NCBI GenBank assembly: GCA_037355855.1
Contig: CM074758.1
Location: forward strand, 2,391,001 to 2,455,000
From: Pseudo-nitzschia pungens
Taxonomy: Eukaryota; Bacillariophyta; Bacillariophyceae; Bacillariales; Bacillariaceae
Length of the DNA stretch: 64,000 nucleotides
Direction: 5' to 3'
Positions 1 to 11,234 of the stretch are shown here, one piece after another (the stretch's first letter is position 1; the number at the start of each line of letters is the position of its first letter). The notes beneath the pieces were generated by a model. It was not told where the DNA came from. It worked only from the letters and a program-made list of their open reading frames with translations, and did no database searches. Both the position numbers and the translations under genes were made by a program.

Positions 1-80
1 AAGAGTCGGGGGATGAGAATGTCAGAAATACATTGAATTTCACCAAAAACTCAAAAACAGAGGATATTTGAGGCAGCACT

Positions 81-1895
81 TCAGTACTTACATGTGTTAA
101 ACGCACTATGAGGCGTCTCTGTGCTGACACCGTAGCGCACCCACTGGGTAATGATTTTCTTTTCACCCTCGTACACAGGACATCCTGAGTGTTGCGTGAA
201 TCCATTGTCCGTCAGGTTTGTTTGGGGATCCATGTAGCTGAAAAAAACAGCACTTCCACTGTTTGGCTTCACGTGAACATTGGCATTCTGAAAGTTTGTA
301 AATCCGCCCTTTTCTGGAATTGTACTACATTTTTTCCAGAAAGGAGATCGCACAGCAGAAAAGAACGAGTGTGGTGTTAACAAATGTGGCATGCGAAAAA
401 AAGCAATAAAATATTTTTGTCACCGCAACTTCTTACCAATAGATTACCATGGTTGCCATTCTGCCACCGATCAAATGCTTTTCCCCGTTGCAGCGACCAT
501 CGCAGTGTGGGGTGTACCTATCGGGTTCGAAGTCGTGTTTTCCTCTTCCAAAGTACTGAATTGACATGAGCTTGAATGCAGGGAGAGTGGAAAAAACAGA
601 AATGGAGAGAATCAGTAAATTTTTCGGCGTTGTATTATTTCCTAAATTCCTTCTGTTACAAAATCGAAACAGAAAGCTTACCGGTTCTTGCCCGTGATGC
701 GTGATGTTTAAATCGAGAACGTGGTTGGTATATTCGTATACCCGTCCACTCAGGACCGAGATCAAATTGTCATTCAGGGGTAACCCATCGTCTGTGAATT
801 TTGGTCTGATACCTGCTTGCATGGCTTTGCGATTTACGGAAATTCTTGTTCCACCCTTGCCATCAGCAGTTGACGCAATGTGTAAGTCTTCCTCTGCCTC
901 AACTTCCATAGCGTTGCACTCCTCGGGGCTTGCAAAGTTTTCGACGACGTGAATTTTACTGGCAGCACGATGCAGCTTTTTATGCACAGTTCTTGTGACA
1001 CCATCTACCGGCGACGTCCATTCCTCAGTCTCAACATCAGGACTGGATTCCAAACCAACATCTACACAGGTAAAGTTTTCAGCGATATTCGAAGCCTCCA
1101 ATCGCAGACTTCGCTGAAACTCTACTTCATTCATTGACGCGTGGATACTAGGGGCCAACCCAACGGTCATACAATCGTGGAGTTCCGAGTGAATTTGTTT
1201 GATAGCGTCTTCATCATCGTTGTCATCCAATTCGCTCAATCTACGAGTGGCTTGTTCTTTACAGTTAGCTAAGGTATCAGTTGGATCCTTCACATCATTC
1301 AAATCGATTTGACCAATGAGCCTCTCCACTTGACGAGTCTTTGTCTCTTCTGCTTCTTCGATCACCAGACCACTCTTAATAAAAAATTCTATTGATGAAA
1401 ACATTGATTGCGAGCGTTGCAGATTGCAATCGAATTTCTACGTTAGCTCGACAAGGACGACTTCGTCAAGAAACAAAATTAAGTCTTCACACGGTGTTCC
1501 GCCCTGCGTTGTTGACGTATTTGCGAAATTTCGGACCAAATTTCGGACCAACTACAAACCTCTGTTGACTCACCTTGATCGGGACTTTTTGTAACTGCAA
1601 AGTAGGCAACTTTGCATTCCTTGTCATCTTCGCTGCCGCAAAAACCCGTTTTGGGATTCTGCTCCTGCCTGACTTCAAATCGGTGCAGGAGAAAAGAGTT
1701 CACAGTGAATTCTGACCGTGGTTTGATGTTGGTTTTGATGGGGCTTGTTTTTTTCGTTTCTGGATGGACCCAATGAATCGACAAGTAATCATCGCTTTCG
1801 TTGGTAAATAGGAGGAGCGATGGCGTTGCCGACGCAGCCGTCGCCACTGTGAACGAGAACGCAAATAATGATACCAGTGTGTTGATGATTTTCAT
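81..1895 (-). CDS. prolyl 4-hydroxylase (2OG-Fe(II) oxygenase), four exons
   Basis: Exons read 1895-1574, 1388-682, 570-437 and 324-81. The three introns are GT..AG with matching phase, giving about 468 aa. An N-terminal signal peptide (residues 1-23) is followed by a VHL-beta-like stretch (IHWVHPETKK, then NSFLLHRFEVR). Then comes a helical linker and a C-terminal 2-oxoglutarate/iron oxygenase domain. The iron ligands are visible as HCD in YTPHCDG and the distal His in FTQHSGCPV. The 2OG-binding Lys lies in GEKKIITQW. The family hydroxylates prolines of secreted or ER-resident proteins, so a secretory-pathway role is inferred. The last codons overlap a GTAAGT that could be another donor, so the extreme C-terminus is uncertain. 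Splicing between exons 1 and 2 joins SPDQ to EFFIKSG in frame. Confidence 0.85.
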
Positions 1896-4359
1896 GGTGT
1901 TGTATTTAAATCAATGGTATCAACTTGTCCTTGCTAACCGTTTTCGGATGACCTCTTCAACTCTCTGATTGTAAAGGGTTGTCGAGTTGCGTTGCCGTGA
2001 CAGTAGTTGATAGTGAAAGGTATCTGGTAGAGTTTGGCGACAGTGGTGTTCCGCTCGAGTCCTTCGCATTGAAAAAGGAATGAGGATAGTTGTTCCGGCA
2101 AGAAAGGAACTGACAATCATCGTACGAATAGTACGAGTACGTACGTACCCGTGGGACATAGGACTCGTGAAAATACCGTGCTTCTCCATGCTTGTAGCCG
2201 TTGATAGTGAAAAATGTTGTATGGGGAGGGTTTCTGAATGACCGTACCTTTGAAAAAGCAAGACCCTTTTTGATCGCGTTTTCACACATTCAACTAAGCT
2301 TAACTTACAGTACCCATTATTTATCCCAGTTCAAAGCCAAACAATGATAATGCTGATGGTGAGACTCCGGAAATGTGATGCCATTGGCAATCGAGTCTAC
2401 GACCGAAATTTTGAAATAATAATAACAATGGTACAATCATGCTAGTACTAGCACTAGGTAACGGTACGTGAAACAAAAAATAATAATACTAATGAGGGAA
2501 TCAATATTTTGAGCTTCCAACAACTCTATCAACAATTCAATATGTGAATTACTGCCATTTTTTTATGCAATGCTACTGGTAGGTGAGTGATACTAGACCA
2601 TCGCTGCTGTGTTTGTGGAAGCAAGAAATCAAAAAAATGTGCCAGAGGAATCTGCACATGAAACAATACAATCTTGGATTGCATCCTCTTGAATATTCAG
2701 AGGATCAAGTTCTAATCAAAAGGAACACACTGCAACCAAACAAACTAACTGGGATAACAAAATTACATGTGGTTTCTATCAGAGTTCAATCTGACTGAGA
2801 TAACTCAACATATTGTTATTTCTCTTGTTCGAAAAATCTTATCACTTACGTTGAAATATGAGATCCTGGATAGACTTTTGGTTTTTTTCTCCCTGTGTAT
2901 GCCACCATGATGTCAAGAACAAAGAAATATGAATAGTCGCCTATTTCTCTTTGTTTCATAATCCATTAACAAAAAAACCTTATTCCAACAAAATCCACAC
3001 CATATTCTTATTGAAAAGACTATTATTCCTTCATACCAACAAAATAAGCAAAGCCTATTGAGATGAACACCATTTTTCAGACATTCCCTGTCATGATGTC
3101 CTGCTTTCAATTGATGGCATGTATAGTAAATCTATTCAAATGGGTCGAACTTTGACCTGAACAAGATGAATTCTCTACGATATTCTGTACGACTCATTCA
3201 TTTCGTATTTACGAAGTGGCATTCATTTCGTTACACATAACCTTAGGGCAAGGCAAGTGCGAAAGGCAATGTAGGATCGTATGATCCATACCATTGACCC
3301 AAGCCTACCATTGTCCAGTGCCGTAGTGAACAGAGCTGAACAGCGAGGAATGAGCAGGTACAGTAGAATGTAGAGCAGTAGGCAGAGTTGCTGAGCAAGG
3401 GTCTTTGGTACGGATATTATTCTCATTGTCTTCATAAAGAGCTAAGCCTTAAAGCTGTCTTCATGAAGGACCGACAATGGCGGTCTGAGAAAAAGTTCCC
3501 ACCCATTCCCACCCTTGCGATGCACCTTTGCAACTGCTTCTAGCATGGGACTTAAGCCCTGCTACGTGCAGTCGCATATGCGATCACACTTTCTCTCTAG
3601 CAGCTTTGTTAGCCCGCCAAACCTATGTATTATAGTTAGTATATCTATACATAGGACCGCAGGTCCCATAGCTCCTAGGAGGGTTGGTCAACTAGCAACA
3701 CGACACCTTCAGACCTGGTAGTTGCTGGCCAGACGAGACGGCGCCCGGGAATTGGGCGTAGCAGATTCAGTAATACGAGTAAGGTACAAGGTACACTGGG
3801 ACCAATTTTCCTGTTTCATGATTCATCTACTATTTCGAGTAAGTAAGGTTATTGTACTTTCAAACTTCGAAGTAAGGTTTACATACTGAATACTGTAAAG
3901 TCTTAGTAAGTCTTACTCAGTTGCTTCTTGTATTGTTGCTGTACTACTTCAGCAAGGTTTACTACTGCAGTAACCTTCGTACTGTATTACCGGTAATTAC
4001 TTCTATTATTTTTTTTGCAAGGAAAAAGAATTTCTATCGGAATCCATACCGTAGTTTCAAAATTACGATCGAAGAATGATGTTTGGTATCTTCTTCGATC
4101 GAATGACACGTCGGGAGCAAAAATTAGTTCGTTCGAAGCACGAACTTCGGTATTTCTTTGAAGTACAGAACAAACCAGTTAGATCACTTCTACTTCGTAT
4201 CTCAATTTTCATGCCGCGGTATTCTGGGTTGTCGCCTCCTACTCACCTCGTGATGAGCAGAGTAAGAATTTTGCATACGCGTCTGACGGCAAATGTCAAC
4301 ACAAGATCTACTGTTACGATAACATACAATTGGATCAGTTGAATAAGTAAACAAAAGTG
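1896..4359. other. intergenic, no supported gene
   Basis: Nothing recognisable is coded here. Two overlapping open frames near 1957-2289 (minus) have no family resemblance. From about 3770 to 4010 there are repeats of the AGTAAGGTT / TACCGGTAATTAC intergenic words seen throughout the window. The stretch 3230-3760 is more GC-rich but matches no RNA I can name. Confidence 0.5.
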
Positions 4360-5990
4360 ATGAACGATCTTGAGAAACGAAAGAATAGCCATTTGCGTTT
4401 TGCTGGTAGATTTCCTGCCGGTGTTGACCAACCCGTGGTGTTGAAGAAAGATGGAGTAAAGCACTTCCGCAGACTACCGAACGGTGAAGGAGAAGAAATA
4501 TTATCTGTCGGACTGGCTTGTTCGGAATGTTTCTCTGGCCGAAGACTTGGCAAACTGCTGCAACCCGGACTCGAATACGAGCAAAAGGTTATGGAGAATC
4601 TCATGTCAGGAAAGCCCGCACCCCCTCTTTCTATTCATACATCTGGTGGTGTACCCGAACAACTTTCTGATTTCATCGAAGCCCTCGAGCCCCATCTTCC
4701 CTGGGACGAGACGAAAGACCTTGATTGGTGTGTTTCGTTGCAATTGGAAGGAGCGTCGGCAGTCTGGGCTGCGATTGACATGGTTTTACAAATAGAAAAT
4801 AATGATCGGAAAATTGTCGCGGTTGCGAACACATCTTATCATGGTCCACCCTCAACGTCTTTCGGCTCAAAGTGTCCGCTATGGGAGAAAACCTACCAAG
4901 TCATTTACCCCGTGCCCGTTGCAGGAGAAGATGTTGACGAATCATCATACATTGACAAGTTTCAATGTTTTCTTGACCAACAAGGGAACAGAGTGGGAGT
5001 GCTTCTGATTGAACCGGTACGAAGACTTTTGATTTATATACTCTGTTAGACATGCTGTTGTTCCAACATAGGGACTTTGCAAACTAACTTTTCCGAAATC
5101 TTTGCGATCGTTGTCGATGTACATACCAGCAATGGGGATCATCTCAGGCAGCCTTCCCGTGGCCGGACAAACTTCTCAAAAAGTATGTTACAATGGCCAA
5201 AGCCAGGGGGATTCGTATTGTTTGTGATGAAATCATGTGTGGCCTTGGTCGGCACGGCAAGGGATCCTTATTTGCATCTCGCGATCTTGAACTGGATCCC
5301 GACGCCATAACGTTCGGAAAAGCTATTGGAGGTGGAGTTTACCCTATTTCTGGGGCTGTACTGAAGAAGGGACGTGATGCACTTTGCATTGCTGGTCGTA
5401 CTGTAATGCAGTCACATACGTACGCTGGATCTTCTGTTCGTGCACTCATGACAGCTACTGAAGTGCTGAAAGAAATCCCCAAGTGGATCCCGTCAATTGT
5501 TAAGGTGGGTGAAGAAATGGCACACATATTTCAATACATTGCAACAATATCAGATGGTATGCTAATTACTCATGGCCAAGGCCTTATGTGGGGAGCGATG
5601 TTTAGTAGGGAAGGAAAACTAAGCGATGGAAAAGACAGAAGTCAAGCGAACGCTATTTTACGAAAAAATTGCGAAGAAGTCGGCGTTGTGCCCTACATTG
5701 TTCCATGTGGCGGATTTATGGTTACCCCGGTCCTTGACATCGATGTCGAGATGATTTACGAGATTGGTCAAAAACTGGAGCAAGTAGTGCTTAATACCAT
5801 GAAAGATGTTGAATGGGTTTCGCCCTGCCAAAAAGTCCCTCGAAAGTTGGAAGTCGACGCGGCGCTGCGCAAAGAGATTCCGTCCTCAGAAAAATGCCAG
5901 GAATGTCTCCATTCTACCAAGTCGTGTACATCCTGTTCACAGTTTGTATCTTCTCCGACAAGGATTCGGTTGATTGATCCTATTAGTTGA
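4360..5990 (+). CDS. class-III PLP-dependent aminotransferase
   Basis: Two exons, 4360-5016 and 5130-5990, with a 113-bp intron, give about 505 aa. The join yields IEPQWGSSQAAFPWPD, a normal class-III stretch. The PLP-phosphate/ring region is CDEIMCGLGRHG, and the Schiff-base Lys is in TFGKAIGGGVYP. SHTYAGSS is the other conserved substrate-side loop. The start is the ATG after an in-frame GTG. The last ~60 residues are a Cys-rich tail (CQECLHSTKSCTSC) not part of the fold. The family includes ornithine, GABA, DAPA and related transaminases, and I cannot assign the substrate. No targeting peptide is obvious, so a cytosolic location is inferred. Confidence 0.82.
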
Positions 5991-6194
5991 ATCATTGATT
6001 TCAGCTCATTCAATATACTCCATCATAGACTTGGTCCTACTAAATACGGTAAAGTTGAGACAACTAACTAATGAACCAATTGCTTTCAAACTTCATATTT
6101 AAGGTTTAATAATGTCACAGATATAAAACGAAGAAGTATTTTTTTTTCCAAAAACGAATTCCTGAAGAATTGGACTCACACGAGGACTTTTTCA

Positions 6195-8256
6195 TTACAT
6201 ACCATTGACAATAGCATTTTGCACATCTTCTACTGTGACAAAGACCTCGTCAGGTGTGGCAGCAGGCATTCTGGAAGCAGCAGTAGGACTCATCATTTTG
6301 ATCGGACTAAATGATACTTTACTCGAGTCGTCACTAAAATGCATTCTCTTTCGTAGCTCTGCCCTTACTCCATTCAGGAGCAAATCAGCTATGCGACCGT
6401 TGCGTTCCAATCTCCATTCTTCATCTGTGTTTGTGGAGATTAACTCGGCAAGATAATCCACTGTGACGCCATCTCCGGGTACCAAACCCTTTTCAGCCAT
6501 TTTGCCCAGGAAAATTCGGGCCACCTGACTAGGAGAAGGATCGGCGAATTCGATACGCGTCAAGAAGTGCGTCTTGAACCCAATTTCGCTAGACAAAATG
6601 CGCTGCAACTCAAGCGCACTTCCCGTCAAGATGACGAGGGGGTTCCCAGATGGTAAGATACGAGCAATTTCACGTAGAGCGGCGCCTCCATGGTCTCGTC
6701 CACGAGGGCGGGCCGTACTTGGTAACAAAGTGTATCCCTCATTCAAAACCAACACACCACCTTTAGCTCGTTCAAGAACTTTCCGCGTCTTTGCTATGGT
6801 TCTTGCCTCACTCTTGCGATCGATCAGCTCATCTCTCCCAACACTCATAAAATTTTGTGTCTTGGTGACACCAATCTCATACAATACATCAGCAAGAATA
6901 GTGGCCACTGAAGTCTTTCCGACTCCAGGATTGCCCTCGAGTACAATATGACTAGGGTGGGCAACCTTTCCATTTTGTTCCGTCTTCACCAATTCCATCG
7001 TTCGACGCATTCCGCGAATTTGGTTTTTCACTGCCTCGAGGCCAACAAGTTTGCTTAGTGCAATTTCAACAGTATCATCGGGAGGACACAAGGCGTCTTC
7101 AATCAGTTGCGCTTCTTCTTCATTCTCGTTGCGACCTCCGTAGGTATCCTCGAGGCCTCCAAGTCCATTAGAGTGCGAATTGTCCGCGGCAGCTGCCTTT
7201 CGAACCTTTTGATCAATTTGTTTCAATGCAAAGAGCGCAAAATGAGGGAATCTGGAAAGGGACTATCGGCACAGTTCAGTCTTACAACGACAACTATGAA
7301 GGGGAAAAACTTACTTCTTCCATCATGGATTCCATCGTTCCAGCACTCTCGGGATTGATTCCAGCTGAATACAGAGCATGTGGATGTCCTTCGTAAATAT
7401 CCAACAACAAGGCCAGCACTTCTTCCATTTCTTCGGTTGTCCCAGTAGTTTCACTCATGTGTCGGGCTAATTCACGTTCTGCGGCCTCGTATCGTCTCTT
7501 GGCCTTTTCCAAAATTTCGTCTTCGGTGGGCGGAACCGTCTTTCCTTGCAACAAGCTCACAACGTTTGGGCTGGCTCCGTCAGCAATGGCCAAGTCGAGT
7601 GGAGTATTGTTGTCGTTGTTCTTTTGGGTTGCGCCTTGTGGGTAAGCATTGTACAACGCCTCCACAACCTCGAGGGGAGCGTTATAATGGGCGGCATAGT
7701 GCAAAGGAAGGTTTCCATGGTTGTTCTTTTGCGCTGCCCCTTCCGGGTAGATTTTGAGCAACAGGCGTTCAACTTCAAGGGGTCCCTTCTTCCACGCGGT
7801 GAAATGAAGAGGGAGATTGCCGTAATTATTTGTAATCGATGCGGCCTCAGGGTATGCCTGAAGAAGCGCCTCTGTGATACGATACAATGCATGTATAGTT
7901 CGAAACGTTGCGATCGTGATCAAGTTTTGGGTTGGAAATCATCGAATAGGAGAAGTTAAACATCATTTGAAGGTAACAGAAAGAGTAATCTAGAAAGTGA
8001 GCGGCGATTCATAGCATTTATTCGAGCGCTCACAGGGTAGCCTACATCACAAGTAACGTGACCATCTACTAGTATCGTACTGACCTGCGACTTCAATGGG
8101 AGCCCGGAAAGAAGTAGCTGAATGCAGAGGCAAGTTTCCCCGGTCGTTACGAATCTGAGCTTCATGCTTGGTGGCAGGATCCATAGACCGGCCGATAGCG
8201 GCCTTCCACCCTTTCGCCAATTCGTGTAAGTCGATATATTCTCCAGATGCTGCCAT
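6195..8256 (-). CDS. ankyrin-repeat AAA+ ATPase, CbbX-like, copy A
   Basis: Exons 8256-8085, 7871-7315 and 7205-6195 give about 579 aa. Ankyrin repeats (units of the form GNLPLH..A, about residues 35-165) precede a linker containing PHALYSAGINP. A single AAA+ module of the CbxX/CfqX type follows, with Walker A GNPGVGKTS. Walker B reads VLVLNEGYTL: the usual Asp of the family's FIDEAY is Asn, while the Glu is kept. The neighbour copy has FIDEAYNL. The third acceptor was chosen because it restores EEVRKAAAA, parallel to EAVRKRSK in the neighbour. It is divergently transcribed from that paralogue. CbbX-type ATPases remodel protein targets. There is no plastid leader, so a Rubisco role is not inferred. 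Confidence 0.8.
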
Positions 8257-8918
8257 TGTTGTTCAGACCTAAGTGTCGTTATTGGAAATTTGACGACGTA
8301 AGTATCTATCTGGCTGAATGCAAAGTTAAGTTCTTTGCAATGCAGTTACGATTGTTGTTGTTGCTGTTGCTGTTGTTGTTGTTGTTGTTGTTGCTGTTGC
8401 TGTTGTCGTTGTTGTCGTTGCTATCGGTGCTGAACTCGGAAAGGCCTGACTGAGCTAACTTACTTGTAATCGAGACGGACAATTCCAAAGATGTTTTGTG
8501 GGTTTATTCAAAAAAATCAAGGCATAACTGATGATTTCGACGTCTAACTTTTCATCCAACTCTGTTATTTACACTTCTTGCGATGCGCACGCGCGATGAG
8601 AACGTTGAACGCCAATAAGAGATAGAATTTAAAAAATCTAAGGCTTGTCTTACTCGCACAAGAACGAATGAATTGGGGCGAATTTGAGCATCCATCAGAG
8701 ATCAATTTTTTGAAACGGTCGATGCACCGTTAAATCCTTCCGTTCGCATTCCCAAGACAAAAAAGGTCGTGTTGGACTTCGACCAAAAACAACACGCTTT
8801 GGACTTCAATGGCAACAAATAATCAACAGCAATATCCCCTCTTTGCCCATGCCGGACGTAGTATCAAGCTGAAAAGTATTGCGGAAGTCAAGAATATTGA
8901 AAAGTAGAATAAAACAGC
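8257..8918. promoter_or_regulatory. shared intergenic region between two divergent ankyrin-AAA genes
   Basis: This 662-bp head-to-head spacer lies between two paralogues and must hold both start regions. Apart from the TTG-rich microsatellite I see no clear TATA box or palindrome. A promoter role is inferred from geometry only. Confidence 0.4.
8352..8422 (+). repeat. (TTG/CTG)n microsatellite
   Basis: About 70 bp of TTG triplets with interspersed CTG and TCG triplets, in the spacer of the divergent ankyrin-AAA pair. It creates a meaningless poly-Leu/poly-Asn open frame on either strand. Confidence 0.95.
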
Positions 8919-10912
8919 ATGTCGGATACGAAATTGCATGACTTTTGCAAGGGTTTTGGTGCTCTATTGAGCCGCAGCAAGGTGAGGATTATCACAGTTC
9001 TGTATTCGGTTTGAAATTTGCTCTTCATTTTTGATCACCGCTAACGCATCGTTTTTCATATTCAGCAACCATCATTTCCCGAAGAGGCAGCTCGTTTGAA
9101 TGACCGCGGAAATCTTCCGCTCCACGCTGCCTGTAGCTTTCAGGCCACGGCCGATGTCGTTGAAGTCTTGTTGCGAGCCTATCCTGGAGGTGCATCTCAA
9201 CCCAACGGCGTTGGAAACCTTCCTATCCACCAGGCGGCTATGTGGCAAGCTCCCGTAGAAACTGTCGAGGTATTGTTGGTGCGCCATCCCGAAGGTGCTA
9301 CCGTACGTAACCAATACGGATCGTTACCGCTGCACATGGCAGCTTCGAACCGCGCACCACCTGAAGTTGTGAAACTTTTGATCGACGCGTATCCGGACGC
9401 ATTGCATTTGCAAAACGATGATGGGATGACGCCCTTGGATTTGGCTATGGCTGACGAAGCCATGGTGAATGATCAGGTTGTGGCGATGCTGGAAGGTCGT
9501 CCATTGCCCCCGGAAATGACTCGTCGACAGAAAGCTGACAAATTTAACGAACAGGCCGATATGCTTGAAAGAAAACTGGCGAGTATGCGTAACAGCGGAG
9601 GCAATGCGATGAGTCCCGGTGGGTCTCGGTCCAATAGCCACTCCGTAAAATTGGCCCTTGCAGCAGTCAGGAAACTCGCAGATCGCTTTCCCCACGCACT
9701 CTACTCGGCTGGTATGGATCCGAACGAATTAGAAATTGCTTTCTCAGATCAATTGGAAAACAAGGATTCGAACAATGGAGGAGCGTTGGATGCTGAAACT
9801 ATCTTGTTGGAAGCTGTTAGGAAGCGAAGCAAACCTCACAGAGATGCTCGCGGTATGACCGTCGGTCCTACGGGGCCGAGAGATCGAGTTGAAGAACTTC
9901 TGTCTTCCATCATCGGATTGGATCATATCAAAAGCCAGGTGAGTAGATGACACGATGGAATGCACCGATGTTCTATCCGCTTGAAATGTCAAACCTTTTC
10001 CAATTTGCTTCACCAAAAAACTCACTCATTTGACTATACGTTCACACACAGCTTCGTGGATTGCGTCGCACGGCTGAAATATGTGATTTGAAAGAATCGC
10101 TAATTCCACCAGGTGGTGCTCGCGGACGCAGTCACCCTCTTAATATGATTCCACCTGCGTTGGCTGAGGACACTGGGCGTCCCAGAGCCGATCACATGGT
10201 CTTTATGGGAAATCCCGGAAGTGGAAAGACCGCGGTGGCGCGTCTGCTGGCAAAGGCCTACCACGAATTGGGAATTTTGCGTAAGCCCAAGTTTTTGGAA
10301 GTGGAACGAATGGATCTTGTAGGAAGAGACAAATCAACAACTGTCATGAAAACCAAGGAGGTCATTGACGAGGCGCGTGGTGGAATCTTGTTCATTGACG
10401 AAGCTTACAATTTGGGGATCGCCTCGAAACGGAATAAACTCGATTCAGGTGTAGACTCGATTAACGAAATTATTCGTTCAATTGACGACTCTTCGAAGAA
10501 ACGGGGCGACGACAATTTTCCGCTTATCATTCTGGCTGGATTCCCTGTAGAGATGAACACATTTATGGTATTCCAGGGAGATCTGCGGAAGAGATTTCCT
10601 ATCACTTTCGAGTTTCCTGACTACTCATGCGTCGAATTGGCACAAATCTTTATGGATCTTGCGAATGCTAAGGGTTTCGACTTAGCAGAAGATTTGAAAG
10701 CAAGTACAATTGCAAGACTTTTGGAGGAGGAGACATCGATGCAATGGCGTGGAGAACGCAACGGACGAATTAGTGAGATGCTTCTGACCGGATGTCGGAC
10801 GGAAGTAAGAAAAAGAATGAGAATCGCCCAAATGGAGGACGACGATACTTTCGATCCTCAACTTATTGTCAGATCTGACGTAGAGACGGTCATTCGATCA
10901 GACTTCAAGTAA
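8919..10912 (+). CDS. ankyrin-repeat AAA+ ATPase, CbbX-like, copy B
   Basis: Exons 8919-8981, 9066-9938 and 10052-10912 give about 598 aa. The short first exon (MSDTKLHDFCKG...) was found by reading back from the splice acceptor at 9065. Ankyrin units GNLPLHAA, GNLPIHQA and GSLPLHMA occupy about residues 35-150. A linker with PHALYSAGMDP follows, then a complete AAA+ module: Walker A GNPGSGKTA, Walker B GILFIDEAYN, and an arginine-finger region DLRKRFPI. The C-terminal lid keeps WRGERNGRISEMLLTG, the counterpart of WRLERNGRIADLLLNG in copy A. It lies head-to-head with copy A and is the canonical member of the pair. Confidence 0.85.
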
Positions 10913-11234
10913 AGATCGATTTTCAGACGGCGACCCAGACCAGAAATTTGTTGAATGTATGAAATGAAAACAGTCGCTGTTTGAGCATGGGTAATACTCA
11001 AACCGTTATATTTGAAAGAATCCGTCACAAGTTTTTCATAATTCAAGTGATCGTATGCGTGGATGTAAACTATTCATAATCAGCTAGTAAAGAGTATAAG
11101 AGAGAACATCTCTTCCATTACGTAGACTCGCTATTCATTCGACCCTTTCACCTAGCGAAGATAGACGTTTTGAAGTAGGAACAGTTGCCACCAGATGATT
11201 CTCTGCAACAAATAGTAATAATAATAATACTTTT
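10913..11234. other. short convergent intergenic spacer
   Basis: The 3' ends of the plus-strand AAA gene and the minus-strand RING gene face each other here. The stretch is AT-rich and has no gene or RNA I can recognise. Confidence 0.5.

Noticed and set aside
571..681. Continuous reading of the prolyl hydroxylase through this stretch
   Set aside because: It has good GT..AG ends, is 37 codons of unrelated residues, and interrupts the oxygenase domain; treated as an intron.
1957..2289. Overlapping 110- and 121-codon frames (minus)
   Set aside because: Two frames are open over the same bases. There is no domain and no start context.
8247..8453. Poly-Leu protein
   Set aside because: A translation of the TTG/CTG microsatellite only.
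8919..10912. Assignment of this AAA gene as the Rubisco activase CbbX itself
   Set aside because: The AAA module is CbbX-like, but ankyrin repeats are fused and no plastid leader is present.
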